64,000 nt of DNA from Acinetobacter gyllenbergii CIP 110306 = MTCC 11365. GTDB taxonomy: Bacteria; Pseudomonadota; Gammaproteobacteria; Pseudomonadales; Moraxellaceae. Shown piece after piece: positions 27,835 to 36,426 of the stretch. Location of the stretch: contig NZ_ATGG01000008.1 in assembly GCF_000413855.1 (NCBI RefSeq), positions 97,467-161,466 of the forward strand, in the 5' to 3' direction. The notes beneath the pieces were generated by a model. That model did no database searches. It saw only the letters and a list, made by a program, of their open reading frames with translations, and was not told where the DNA came from. Every line of letters begins with the position of its first letter. Position 1 is the stretch's first letter. A program made the translations under genes and the position numbers.

Positions 27835-29019
27835 TTACCATGCTTTTTGTAAGATTGCACGAATGTCTTGCAAGTTTGCTTCTTTCGGATTGTAAATGAT
27901 CGAACCGTCATTCAGTGCCTTCTCTGCCACTTCATCCAATTGTGCTTCAGTGACTTTAGCTGTTTCACGTAGCGTACGTGGCAATTTGGTCAGGCTGAAT
28001 AAACGATCACGCATCGCTAAAATTGTGGCAATCGCTTTGTCTGCACGTAAGTTAGCAGGCGTTTGAGCATAAATATCTGCACCCGCAAGCGGCAGCAGTA
28101 ATTCACCAATCTTGTCGCCATTGATTTCTTTGTTATATTCCAGCACGTATGGCAGGAATAAGTTCATGCATAAGCCGTGGGGCAGATGTGCAACTGCACC
28201 AAGTGCATGACCCAATGAGTGAACTAAGCCCACCATTGAATTCGAGAATGCAATCCCTGCCATAGTAGATGCTTGTGCAAGCTCTAAACGACCTTGTGCA
28301 TCGCTTGGATTGTCTAAAACTTTGAACAAGTTTTCGCTGATCTTTTTAATCCCTGCGCTGGCATAGGCATCACTGAGTGGGTTCGCAGCTAAGCAGGTAT
28401 AGGCTTCAACACAGTGTGTCAGTGCATCCATGCCTGTCATGGCAGTCAAATGAGGTGGGAGTGTCTGTGTCATGCGTGGATCAAGAATTGCAGCATGCGG
28501 CATCAAGTAATAAGAGGCAAAAGCCAGTTTGACATTGCGTTGCGTATCCGAAACCACAGCTACCATAGTGACTTCTGAACCTGTACCAGAGGTGGTTGGA
28601 ATTACGAAGAAAGGTTTGAGTGGTTTTGGTAGGTTGTGCGCACCTGAATATTGCAACAGATCATCACCACCTTCAGACACCAAGATATTGGTCGCTTTTG
28701 AGGTATCGATGACTGAACCACCACCAATTGCAATGATCGCATCGCATTTTTGCTTGCGGTACAGTTCTGCGGCTAAACGAACCACTTCCAAGCTTGAATC
28801 GGGTGGAACATCATCAAAGATCGCACCAATCACCGCATCGGTGGTGCTGAATGCTGCTTCGATTGGGCTAAGCAAACCATTGGCACGTACACCTTTATCG
28901 GTAATGATCATCGGACGTTTTGCGCCAAGCGTCGCAAGTTCAAATGGGATATGCTCTAAGGCAGCGTTACCAGCAATGACTTTTACAGGACAGAAAAACT
29001 CGTAATAAGGCTTAGCCAT
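27835..29019 (-). CDS. Iron-containing (group III) alcohol dehydrogenase
   Basis: 394 residues from ATG 29019, which has GGAG seven bases upstream; the longer frame adds 19 residues unlike the family. The NAD loop GGGSVID, PTTSGTGSE, MTGMDALTHCVEAY and the metal-binding GLVHSLGHALGAVAHLPHG (three His) place it with FucO/YiaY/AdhB-type enzymes, which interconvert primary alcohols and aldehydes with NAD. The substrate is unknown. The start codon lies one base beyond the stop of an SCP2-like gene, so the two are translationally coupled and likely act in one lipid or long-chain alcohol pathway (inference). Confidence 0.9.
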   Translation of the reverse strand: MAKPYYEFFCPVKVIAGNAALEHIPFELATLGAKRPMIITDKGVRANGLLSPIEAAFSTTDAVIGAIFDDVPPDSSLEVVRLAAELYRKQKCDAIIAIGGGSVIDTSKATNILVSEGGDDLLQYSGAHNLPKPLKPFFVIPTTSGTGSEVTMVAVVSDTQRNVKLAFASYYLMPHAAILDPRMTQTLPPHLTAMTGMDALTHCVEAYTCLAANPLSDAYASAGIKKISENLFKVLDNPSDAQGRLELAQASTMAGIAFSNSMVGLVHSLGHALGAVAHLPHGLCMNLFLPYVLEYNKEINGDKIGELLLPLAGADIYAQTPANLRADKAIATILAMRDRLFSLTKLPRTLRETAKVTEAQLDEVAEKALNDGSIIYNPKEANLQDIRAILQKAW

Positions 29020-29020
29020 G

Positions 29021-29554
29021 TTATGCGCTCCGTTTGAGATATGATTTTGCGACTTTAAGATAAATATTTTTTGCACCCGTGAATTTTTCTTTTAATGTTA
29101 ATTCAGCAGGGTAGCGTTTGACTGCAAGTGAAGCGATTAGCTTAGGTAAGATCAGAGCTTCCATTTTGTTCAAGCAACGCACCAGACGGATGGCACTTGA
29201 AACATCACCATCGGCAATCATACGGTCATTGGCAAAGGCTTGTGCGGTACTTTCTTGGAAAGAAAATACCAAAAAGGCATGGGTTAAATGCTTGAAGGTA
29301 ATGGTTAAATCAGGCTTGCCTTTGTAATTAGACAATAGCTCTAATTGTTTTTCTTCGGTTACTCGAGCAACAAATGCAGGTCCATTGGGGAAAACATTCA
29401 TTGAAAGGATAAAACCAACCGGAAACTTCGACACTTCCTGTTGTACTTCATCATCCACTTGGCTTGCCATCACGAGGCCACGACCCACAACATCCATCAT
29501 GAGTTTGACGTAGGCAAATTGCAACGTGGGCTTCACTGCTTTGGTTGAAATCAC
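29021..29554 (-). CDS. SCP2-like lipid-binding domain protein
   Basis: 177 residues from a GTG start preceded by AAGGG. The central part (VGFILSMNVFPNGPAFVARV, then PDLTITFKHLTHAFLVF) resembles the SCP2 sterol-carrier fold, a hydrophobic pocket for fatty acyl chains. No signal peptide. Its stop codon abuts the start of the alcohol dehydrogenase. A role handing a lipid alcohol or aldehyde to that enzyme is plausible but inferred. Assignment to SCP2 is moderate. Confidence 0.65.
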   Translation of the reverse strand: MISTKAVKPTLQFAYVKLMMDVVGRGLVMASQVDDEVQQEVSKFPVGFILSMNVFPNGPAFVARVTEEKQLELLSNYKGKPDLTITFKHLTHAFLVFSFQESTAQAFANDRMIADGDVSSAIRLVRCLNKMEALILPKLIASLAVKRYPAELTLKEKFTGAKNIYLKVAKSYLKRSA

Positions 29555-29635
29555 TTGCGTATCCCTTGTTAAAATTATGCAAAAGCTAATTTAGAGTATT
29601 TACTCTAATTTATTTTATTGGAATTGAAAAGTAAA

Positions 29636-30289
29636 TTATTCAGATTTGACTACAAGGTCATTAAAGAAATCGGTATTTTGCAGATAGTGGACAAAATCGG
29701 CACAGAGCTGCTCAAAGCTTGGATAATCTGTCAGTAAGTCTTGTAAGCGTACCATCTCTAAGCCTGCATAACCGCAGGGATTAATGGTTTGAAAACCAGT
29801 GAGGTCACAATCAATATTCAGGGCAAGACCATGATAACTACGGCCACGACGAATTTTAAAGCCTAAGGACCCGATTTTGCGGTCATCGACATAAACGCCT
29901 GGGGCATCAGCTTTGGCATAGGCATGGATGTTGTATTGTTTGAGTAGATCAATCATGGCCTGTTCTGCAAAACTGACTAAAGTACGCACATGCCATTTCA
30001 AGCGATTCAGGTCTAATAGAAAATAGGCAACCAATTGACCTCTGCCATGCCAAGTGACTTGACCACCGCGATCAGTATGTACAATCGGCAGGTTGCTGTG
30101 CAGCAGAATGTGTTCAGGCTTGCCTGCTTGTCCTTGGGTTAGGACATCTTGATGCTGTAACAGCCAAACCTCATCAGGTGTGCTTTCATCACGATTGCTT
30201 GTGAAGTCTTTCATTGCTTCAAAACGAGTCGTGTAATCTTGTAGATCATTGAAACAACGAATGATTAAAGTTGGTTTTGCAGCGCTCAT
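29636..30289 (-). CDS. lipB: Octanoyl-[ACP]:protein N-octanoyltransferase LipB
   Basis: 217 residues, standard length. Active-site regions TDRGGQVTWHGRGQLVAYFLL (substrate loop), GSLGFKIRRGRSYHGLALN with the catalytic Lys, and INPCGYAGLEM with the nucleophilic Cys are all intact. LipB moves octanoate from acyl-carrier protein to lipoyl domains; lipA, not in the window, then inserts sulfur. The E2 protein SucB encoded at 49-50 kb is one recipient. ybeD lies upstream on the same strand with an intervening terminator. Confidence 0.95.
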   Translation of the reverse strand: MSAAKPTLIIRCFNDLQDYTTRFEAMKDFTSNRDESTPDEVWLLQHQDVLTQGQAGKPEHILLHSNLPIVHTDRGGQVTWHGRGQLVAYFLLDLNRLKWHVRTLVSFAEQAMIDLLKQYNIHAYAKADAPGVYVDDRKIGSLGFKIRRGRSYHGLALNIDCDLTGFQTINPCGYAGLEMVRLQDLLTDYPSFEQLCADFVHYLQNTDFFNDLVVKSE

Positions 30290-30397
30290 TACAACAGGAT
30301 TTCCTTGTCAGCTTTGAATTGATGAGTTGTTGAATTATGTAATGATTTAAATCAGATCAATAGAGATTTATTAAAAAGTCGCGTGTTATTTTTTGCG

Positions 30398-30429
30398 AAA
30401 AAAAATCCAAAACACTTTCGTATTTTGGA
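30398..30429 (-). terminator. Terminator between ybeD and lipB
   Basis: On the minus strand TCCAAAA / TTTTGGA with a 10-base loop is followed by a run of eight T. Confidence 0.8.
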
Positions 30430-30437
30430 CTTCTTTA

Positions 30438-30725
30438 TTAAAGCGCTGTCTTAATTAAAGGACAGGCTGCAAGGTCAGCGTATAAGGCATGAACTTGTTC
30501 CAACTCTTCAAAGCGCAGTTGTGCGGTTAAAGAGTGGTATTTGCCTGTACGTGACGGCTGAACTTTTACGGTGTCGCCATCAAATTCAGGGAAGTGCTTC
30601 TGCAAAATATCAACAACAGCCACTCGAAGTTCATCCCCTGCATTACCAATCAATTTGATCGGATAGTCCATCGGGAAAACCCAAAGATGTTCTTGCAATT
30701 CACGAGAAGGAGTGCGGTCTAACAT
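30438..30725 (-). CDS. DUF493/YbeD family protein
   Basis: 95 residues from ATG 30725 with GAGG upstream; the longer frame from 30755 is rejected. MDYPIKLIGNAGDELRVAVVDILQKHFPEFD and KVQPSRTGKYHSLTAQLRFE are YbeD (UPF0250) signatures. The family has an ACT-like alpha-beta fold and nearly always sits next to lipB, as here, suggesting a role linked to lipoylation that has not been defined. Confidence 0.9.
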   Translation of the reverse strand: MLDRTPSRELQEHLWVFPMDYPIKLIGNAGDELRVAVVDILQKHFPEFDGDTVKVQPSRTGKYHSLTAQLRFEELEQVHALYADLAACPLIKTAL

Positions 30726-30744
30726 GAGCAACCTCTTAATTTGA

Positions 30745-30775
30745 AACGCCTGCATCAGTGCAGGCGCTTTTGATC
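30745..30775 (-). terminator. Hairpin downstream of rpoD
   Basis: GCCTGCA / TGCAGGC around TCAG. On the minus strand only a weak TTTC tract follows. A second hairpin at 30818-30846 (ACCAATACA / TGTATTGGT extended by GCTA / TAGC) precedes it. Confidence 0.5.
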
Positions 30776-30817
30776 TAATACATAAATGGGGATGAAGTGT
30801 TGAACTTCAAGTCCTGC

Positions 30818-30846
30818 GCTAAACCAATACAATGTATTGGTCTAGC
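30818..30846 (-). other. Near-perfect inverted repeat just after rpoD
   Basis: ACCAATACA (30823-30831) and TGTATTGGT (30833-30841) with a single-base centre, flanked by GCTA / TAGC. It begins 18 bases after the rpoD stop. Most likely an mRNA 3' structure; the almost loop-free symmetry would also suit a protein-binding site. Confidence 0.5.
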
Positions 30847-30863
30847 ACAAGATTTCCCAAAGA

Positions 30864-32750
30864 TTAGTCGTTTTCCAAGAATGAACGTAAGTGTTCTGAA
30901 CGAGAAGGGTGACGAAGCTTACGTAACGCTTTCGCTTCAATCTGACGAATACGTTCACGGGTTACGTCAAACTGTTTACCTACTTCTTCTAAAGTATGGT
31001 CGGTTGGCATATCAATACCAAAACGCATTTTCAATACTTTCGCTTCACGTTCAGTCAAGTTTTCAAGTACTTCACGGGTCGCTTCTTTTAAGCCTTCTGA
31101 GGTCGCAGCATCTACTGGTGAAGTGATGTTTGAGTCCTCAATGAAGTCACCAAGATGCGAATCTTCATCATCACCGATCGGTGTTTCCATCGAAATCGGT
31201 TCTTTTGCGATTTTAAGTACTTTACGAACTTTAACTTCGTCCATTTCCAGACGCTCACCCAATTCTTCAGGCGTCGGTTCACGACCCATTTCTTGAAGAA
31301 GTTGACGAGATACACGATTGATCTTGTTAATGGTTTCAATCATGTGTACTGGAATACGAATAGTACGTGCTTGGTCGGCAATCGAACGCGTAATCGCCTG
31401 ACGAATCCACCACGTTGCATAAGTCGAGAATTTATAACCACGACGATATTCAAACTTGTCTACGGCTTTCATCAAACCGATGTTACCTTCTTGAATCAAG
31501 TCGAGGAACTGCAAGCCACGGTTGGTATATTTTTTCGCAATCGAAATTACCAAACGTAAGTTCGCTTCAACCATTTCTTTCTTGGCACGACGTGCTTTCG
31601 CTTCACCAACCGCCATACGTTTCGAGATATCTTTGATATCTTTCACGTTCAGATCAAGGTCTTTTTCAATATCGGCAATCTTTTGCTGGAATGCCAATAC
31701 GTCAGGACGTACTTTTTCCAAATGTGCTTTGGTTTCAGCAGGTGCTTTCGCGATTTGTTCATCTAACCAAGCTGGATTTGATTCTTGCTCAGGGAAGGTC
31801 ATACGGAACTGGTTACGGTCCATACGGCCACGACGAACTGCATAACGCATAATTTCACGTTCGTTCGAACGGATTTGTTCATGCGTACCACGAATCATTT
31901 CTGAAATAATATCAAATAAACGTGGCGTGAATTTGAACATCATGAACACAGCCGCAAGCGCTTCAAGCGCGGCTTTTGCTTCATCACTATTGCGGCCATG
32001 TTTTGCCACAACAGTTTTGGTTTCATTCCACGCTGCTTCTAATTCAGAGAAACGAACTTTGGCAACTTCAGGATCTGGACCTGAATCACCTTCAGAATCA
32101 TCATCACCTTCAGACTCTTCTTCTTCGTCATCATCATCAAGTTTAACGTCTTTGGTTTTTGTAGAAGAATCTGTCTCTTCTTCTTCAAGTTCAGTTTCTT
32201 CTTCAAGAACTTCAGGAATATCTTCGTCAGTTTCTGGATCTAAATAACCAGAGAGAATATCGGCAAGACGACGCTCGCCAGTTAAAAAGTCATTATATTC
32301 TTGTAAAACAACTTCAACAGCATTTGGCCAGTAAGCAATCGAGTGTAAAACGTCACGAATACCTTCTTCGATACGTTTTGCAATGCTAATTTCGCCTTCA
32401 CGTGTAAGAAGTTCAACCGTACCCATTTCACGCATATACATACGGACAGGGTCTGTGGTACGACCAGGCTCACTTTCAACCGATGCTAATACGGCAGCAG
32501 CTTCTTCTTCAGCAACCTCATCGGCAGCTTCAGTTGATTCACCAAACATGGTGTCGTCAGTTTCTGGCGCACGTTCATGCACTGGAATACCAACGTCTTG
32601 AAGCATCTGAATGATGTCTTCAATCTGCTCACTTTCCGTAATTGAGTCTGGTAGATGATCGTTAACCTCAGCGTAAGTTAAATAACCTTGCTCTTTGCCT
32701 CGGCTAATCAGAGCCGCTACTTGCGAAGTAGGGGAATTCATATCGCTCAT
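30864..32750 (-). CDS. rpoD: RNA polymerase primary sigma factor (sigma-70)
   Basis: 628 residues. Region 1.1 at the N-terminus, then [11 protein letters not shown] (1.2), a non-conserved spacer with a long acidic run (near residues 200-225), and regions 2.1-2.4 around [26 protein letters not shown] and [20 protein letters not shown], region 3 and region 4.2 with the helix-turn-helix [20 protein letters not shown]. It directs core polymerase to housekeeping promoters. Monocistronic, not joined to dnaG-rpsU here; ybeD follows on the same strand. Confidence 0.98.
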   Translation of the reverse strand: MSDMNSPTSQVAALISRGKEQGYLTYAEVNDHLPDSITESEQIEDIIQMLQDVGIPVHERAPETDDTMFGESTEAADEVAEEEAAAVLASVESEPGRTTDPVRMYMREMGTVELLTREGEISIAKRIEEGIRDVLHSIAYWPNAVEVVLQEYNDFLTGERRLADILSGYLDPETDEDIPEVLEEETELEEEETDSSTKTKDVKLDDDDEEEESEGDDDSEGDSGPDPEVAKVRFSELEAAWNETKTVVAKHGRNSDEAKAALEALAAVFMMFKFTPRLFDIISEMIRGTHEQIRSNEREIMRYAVRRGRMDRNQFRMTFPEQESNPAWLDEQIAKAPAETKAHLEKVRPDVLAFQQKIADIEKDLDLNVKDIKDISKRMAVGEAKARRAKKEMVEANLRLVISIAKKYTNRGLQFLDLIQEGNIGLMKAVDKFEYRRGYKFSTYATWWIRQAITRSIADQARTIRIPVHMIETINKINRVSRQLLQEMGREPTPEELGERLEMDEVKVRKVLKIAKEPISMETPIGDDEDSHLGDFIEDSNITSPVDAATSEGLKEATREVLENLTEREAKVLKMRFGIDMPTDHTLEEVGKQFDVTRERIRQIEAKALRKLRHPSRSEHLRSFLEND

Positions 32751-33098
32751 CTTTGCTTACTCTTTTGTTGAATCTGGGGCGGTGAAAAACCGTGCATGAT
32801 AGCACAATTCACGACGAATGTTTTGGATTTGATCCGTTTGCTTTAAATAAAAAATAGCTTTGATTTCATGTTCGTTCCTTGAATATGGGGTTAAGTTATC
32901 ATTTTTCAAGCAGTCAGTCCTGATTAAAGATGTTTTTTAAGGGCAACAATCCTCAGATTATAAATACACAAAAAAACTGACGAAAAAAAGTACAAATCAT
33001 CATTTTATAGTAAAAAAAACAAATAAAACTTGACAAGGTGGGCCAAGACCGATAAATAGCGGCTAGGCCCATTTATATTTTTTCATTAGAGGTACTTA
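32751..33098. other. 348-base divergent region rpoD / acidic protein
   Basis: AT-rich, no ORF. It contains the likely promoter of the PA3496-like gene with an inverted repeat on top of it; the rpoD promoter is presumably here too but I cannot place it. Confidence 0.5.
33030..33071 (+). promoter_or_regulatory. Promoter with overlapping inverted repeat for acidic small protein
   Basis: Consensus TTGACA at 33030-33035, with a poor -10 (TAAATA, 33053-33058) 17 bases later. TGGGCC (33039-33044) and GGCCCA (33066-33071) flank the -10, with an inner CCG / CGG pair (33049-33051, 33060-33062). The repeat is the only GC-rich patch in the region. A repressor or activator site is inferred. Confidence 0.45.
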
Positions 33099-33305
33099 GT
33101 GTCTTCTACAGATTTTGAATTAGATGATGATAACTATGGTGAAGATGATGCTGGTTTTGACGAATCATCTGGAAAAATCAGCGCCAAAGAATCATTAGAA
33201 AAGCGCCGTTTGATCGATGATCTCTTGGCCCAACGTCGTTTAGAGCGAGAACTCAAAGATTTTGATTATGATTTCGACGACGATGACCTTGACGACGAAG
33301 ACTGA
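33099..33305 (+). CDS. Small acidic protein, PA3496-like
   Basis: 68 residues from GTG 33099 with AGAGG upstream. It is strongly acidic at both ends with a basic middle (KESLEKRRLIDDLLAQRRLERELKDF) that should form an amphipathic helix. This pattern matches the small PA3496 family, described only as putative envelope-integrity proteins. No signal peptide. Followed 72 bases later by the UPF0149 gene in the same direction. The family match is from memory and moderate. Confidence 0.6.
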   Translation: MSSTDFELDDDNYGEDDAGFDESSGKISAKESLEKRRLIDDLLAQRRLERELKDFDYDFDDDDLDDED

Positions 33306-33377
33306 GCGAAATAGCTAAGACTTTATGTCCGAAAATGTTATGCTGTTGCCGATGTATTTTTAAAGTTGGATGAAAGA

Positions 33378-33902
33378 ATGAGCACGTTAGATTTAGACTT
33401 ATTGAGTAACTATCTTGACGGCGATCAAAACGAATATGGTCTAGATTTTGCAGCGACTCATGGCTTTTTATGTGCGATTGCAGTTGGTCCACAATTCGAT
33501 CGTTGGTTAGATGAACTTTTTGAGAGCAATCAAAAGAAAGTTCCAAGTGAAATCATTGAACAAGTTAAAGCTTGGTTGGAATCAATTCGTCAAGACTTGG
33601 CCAATGAAAATGGAATCGAATTTCCATTTGAAATTGAAGAAGCAGATGTAGATTCAAGCTTAGGTGATTGGAGTGTTGGTTTCGTTGATGCCATGTTCCT
33701 CAATGAAGATGCATGGTTTGCGCCTGAGTTTGAAGAGCAGTTGGTTGATTTAACCCTGCCAATCATGGTGTTTAGCGGTATTGATGAAGAAGATCCACAG
33801 ATGGAATCTTTCCGCCGTAATGGTCAGTTAATGGATGAATTGGCTGAAGAAATTCCTGATAATCTAAATGAAATTTATCTTATGTACCATACGCCTGCGT
33901 AA
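33378..33902 (+). CDS. UPF0149 (YgfB/YecA) family protein
   Basis: 174 residues from ATG 33378 (a TTG 12 bases before is the alternative). LSNYLDGDQNEYGLDFAATHGFLCAIAVGP is the family's first helical block (hGfLxAlavgP). Members are acidic helical proteins; E. coli YgfB modulates gene expression in some pseudomonads and YecA is a SecA-like tail protein. This one lacks the YecA zinc-binding SEC-C tail, so is nearer YgfB. Function unknown. Own terminator follows. Confidence 0.85.
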   Translation: MSTLDLDLLSNYLDGDQNEYGLDFAATHGFLCAIAVGPQFDRWLDELFESNQKKVPSEIIEQVKAWLESIRQDLANENGIEFPFEIEEADVDSSLGDWSVGFVDAMFLNEDAWFAPEFEEQLVDLTLPIMVFSGIDEEDPQMESFRRNGQLMDELAEEIPDNLNEIYLMYHTPA

Positions 33903-33954
33903 GGGCATATCTGATACTGCGGTCATCGTGGTTGATGAATGATCATAAAATACT

Positions 33955-33980
33955 AAAACGCCTCTAGAAGGCGTTTTTTT
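33955..33980 (+). terminator. Terminator after UPF0149 gene
   Basis: AAAACGCCT / AGGCGTTTT with CTAGA loop and T run. Confidence 0.85.
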
Positions 33981-34030
33981 ATGGCTGCTTGTGCTGTTCT
34001 ATTCTATTGAGCTCATCTCAAGACTAAGAT

Positions 34031-34636
34031 TTAAAAATGAGCAAAAAATAGACTGAGTCCTAAAGCACTCAAGATACCACCAATGACCCGATTGATACTA
34101 ACTTGTCGTGCCAGAATTTTATTGCGAATAAAAGGGGTGGAGCAGAATAAGGCAACGAGGCTAAACCAAGCCAGATGGCTGCCAGAAATAAATACACCAT
34201 AGCCGATTAGGGTGTGTAGATTGTTATTGCTGGTCATGACCTGTGAATAAATACTCATCACAAACAGTGTGGTTTTGGGGTTGAGGCTGTTGGTGAGGAA
34301 ACCATGCCGAATGGCCTGCCAACGTGTGATCTGATGGCTATTTTCATCAAACAGGATCGGGGCTTGGGTAAAGGTTTGGTAGCCAATATAAATCAAATAA
34401 GCTGCACCGATATATTGAATCAGTTGGATTAAGTGGGGAAGGTGTTGCTGTAAAAAGCTGAGTCCAATCAAACTATAACTGATATGTACCCAGACACCCA
34501 TTGCAATGCCGTAGGCGGTACAGATGCCCAAATAGCGGCCATAGAGATAACTATTTCGTGTCACAAGGGCGAAGTCTGCACCGGGGCTAATAACTGCGAG
34601 CAGGGTCACTAAACCTACAGCAATGATTTCATTCAC
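34031..34636 (-). CDS. LysE/RhtB-family amino-acid exporter
   Basis: 201 residues with about six helices. The family start AVISPGADFALVTRNS (consensus PGPxxxxVxxxS), then GILSALGLSLFFA at the end. These exporters export amino acids such as lysine, threonine or homoserine lactone from the cytoplasm. It is divergent from a LysR regulator 101 bases away, an arrangement in which the regulator commonly controls the exporter; the substrate remains unknown. Confidence 0.9.
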   Translation of the reverse strand: MNEIIAVGLVTLLAVISPGADFALVTRNSYLYGRYLGICTAYGIAMGVWVHISYSLIGLSFLQQHLPHLIQLIQYIGAAYLIYIGYQTFTQAPILFDENSHQITRWQAIRHGFLTNSLNPKTTLFVMSIYSQVMTSNNNLHTLIGYGVFISGSHLAWFSLVALFCSTPFIRNKILARQVSINRVIGGILSALGLSLFFAHF

Positions 34637-34737
34637 TCATTTATTCCTAAATTGACTCATTAAAGATTTTTTATATTTTTCATATTCTTGCTATATTTAA
34701 AACTGAAGTTAATTCCTGTTATGTATGAGTTTTTGGA

Positions 34738-35628
34738 ATGATTGAACGATTGTCTTTGAATTCACTTAAGTTTTTTTATTATGTGGCGCGTTATGAAAGT
34801 GTCACTGTAGCTGCAGAAAAGCTATTTGTGACACAAAGTGCAGTCAGCAAACAGCTTAAAAACTTGGAGGATGGTTTAAGTCTGGTATTGTTTGTGCGCG
34901 AAGCCCGAAAATTAAGTTTAACGCCAGAGGGTGAAGTCCTGTTTGATTGTTGTCAGCAGGTCTTTCAGCAGATTGAACAATGCTTATTACAATTACAACA
35001 ACACAGCAAAGCACAAAAGAACCTGATTCTGTCCTGTGAACCGACGCTGGCGATGAAATGGCTGATTCCTCGTTTAGCGCAATTTAAACAGCGCTATCCA
35101 GAGTTTGAAGTGAGCTTGTTAACGGGCGGCGGGGCGGTGGATTTTAATTCACAACATATTGATGTGGCCTTAAGGCGAGATGATTTTGATTGGGGGGCAG
35201 CCCTGTATAGCGAAAAAATTGCGGATGAACAGATGCTTGCTGTAGCGGCGAAGTATGATCAAGCGGCAACAACGCAAGTATTTATTTCTAAATCCAGACC
35301 TCAGCTATGGCAACAGTTTAAGCGCCGAACCCCAGAACGGTTTGCTGATTTAAAACGATCTTCACTTGAGCATTTTTATCTTTGTATCGAGGCTTGTTTG
35401 GCGGGTTTAGGCGCAACCGTGGTTTCTGCCTATATGGTTGAGCGAGAAATGAAATATCAAATGTTGGAGCCACTCACCACAGCCTATGCGGATGGTTCGG
35501 CCTATTATTTATTATCCGCGCAACCTTTTGAGGATGATATTCGTAAACGATTGCTCAGAGACTGGTTAAGAGATGAAATGCATAAAAGCCAGTTGGGGTT
35601 TGATACACTGGCTATCAGTTCGATTTAA
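34738..35628 (+). CDS. LysR-family transcriptional regulator (GcvA-like)
   Basis: 296 residues. N-terminal winged helix-turn-helix LSLNSLKFFYYVARYESVTVAAEKLFVTQSAVSKQLKNLE, split over residues 4-43, followed by the inducer-binding domain ending near 290. The sequence after the HTH (SLVLFVREARKLSLTPEGEVLFDCC) resembles GcvA/AmpR-type regulators. It probably regulates the divergent LysE-type exporter, with an amino acid as inducer (inference). Convergent with dedA. Confidence 0.9.
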   Translation: MIERLSLNSLKFFYYVARYESVTVAAEKLFVTQSAVSKQLKNLEDGLSLVLFVREARKLSLTPEGEVLFDCCQQVFQQIEQCLLQLQQHSKAQKNLILSCEPTLAMKWLIPRLAQFKQRYPEFEVSLLTGGGAVDFNSQHIDVALRRDDFDWGAALYSEKIADEQMLAVAAKYDQAATTQVFISKSRPQLWQQFKRRTPERFADLKRSSLEHFYLCIEACLAGLGATVVSAYMVEREMKYQMLEPLTTAYADGSAYYLLSAQPFEDDIRKRLLRDWLRDEMHKSQLGFDTLAISSI

Positions 35629-35661
35629 TACGGTTTCATCTCTGGCTAAGTTTTGTTGGTG

Positions 35662-36285
35662 CTATGAGTTGCGATTTGATTTAGACAGGTAAAACTTTTT
35701 AATTGCCCACCACAGCAGGTACAGCATCACAATGGTAAGGATCAGATAGCTGACACGCTGTAGAATCACGATCATCAGCGCTTGATTTTCACTAAAATGA
35801 TAACCCAGATAGGCGAGAAAACTGGTCCAAATCACGGTTCCAGCGCTACTGTAAAGCATAAATTTACCAAAAGGCATTCGGCTCATCCCTGCAGGGATAC
35901 TAATCAAGGAGCGAACTGCTGGAATCATTCGCCCGAAGAACACAATGCGATGTCCATGTTTGTTAAACCATGTCAGTGCTTTTTCCAGATCTTTCACTTG
36001 AATGCGTAAATATTTGCCGTAGCGTTCGATAAAATGAAACAACTGTTGCTGGGGAACTTTGCGCCCGACCCAATACAGCAGCATTGCGGCCAGAATGGAG
36101 CCAACACTTCCTGCAATAATGACGCCGATCAGAGTGAGTTCACCTTTTGAAGCGGTATAGCCAGCCGATGGCATAATGATTTCTGAGGGAATCGGTGGAA
36201 AAACATTATCGAGAAACATTAAAAATGCGATACCTAAATATCCCAGTTTCTCCATGATGGATAGAACCCATTCTTCAAGTCCCAT
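35662..36285 (-). CDS. DedA-family membrane protein
   Basis: 207 residues with four to five hydrophobic segments. FLDNVFPPIPSEIIMPSAGYT is the first re-entrant loop motif (Pro, Glu) and FGRMIPAVRSLISIPAGMSRM the second (Arg pair), the hallmarks of DedA. The family is implicated in undecaprenyl-phosphate and phosphatidylethanolamine recycling and in membrane integrity. Single gene on the minus strand; trhO lies upstream in the same direction, separated by a terminator. Confidence 0.9.
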   Translation of the reverse strand: MGLEEWVLSIMEKLGYLGIAFLMFLDNVFPPIPSEIIMPSAGYTASKGELTLIGVIIAGSVGSILAAMLLYWVGRKVPQQQLFHFIERYGKYLRIQVKDLEKALTWFNKHGHRIVFFGRMIPAVRSLISIPAGMSRMPFGKFMLYSSAGTVIWTSFLAYLGYHFSENQALMIVILQRVSYLILTIVMLYLLWWAIKKFYLSKSNRNS

Positions 36286-36385
36286 AACGCCCTTATCTGA
36301 TTCATTTGATTGTTATTTTCAGCATAGTGATTGTTATGTTAATGCTCAAGCGTGGAATCGTTACTTGATTTTATCGCGCAATAAA

Positions 36386-36410
36386 AAAGCCATAGTTGAA
36401 CTATGGCTTT
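36386..36410 (-). terminator. Terminator of trhO
   Basis: AAAGCCATAGT / ACTATGGCTTT with a 3-base loop and A/T tract on both sides. Confidence 0.85.
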
Positions 36411-36426
36411 TAATCTACTTTTTAGC

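Noticed and set aside
31927..32247. Ser-rich 106-codon ORF opposite rpoD
   Set aside because: Shadow of the acidic Asp/Glu spacer of RpoD on the other strand.
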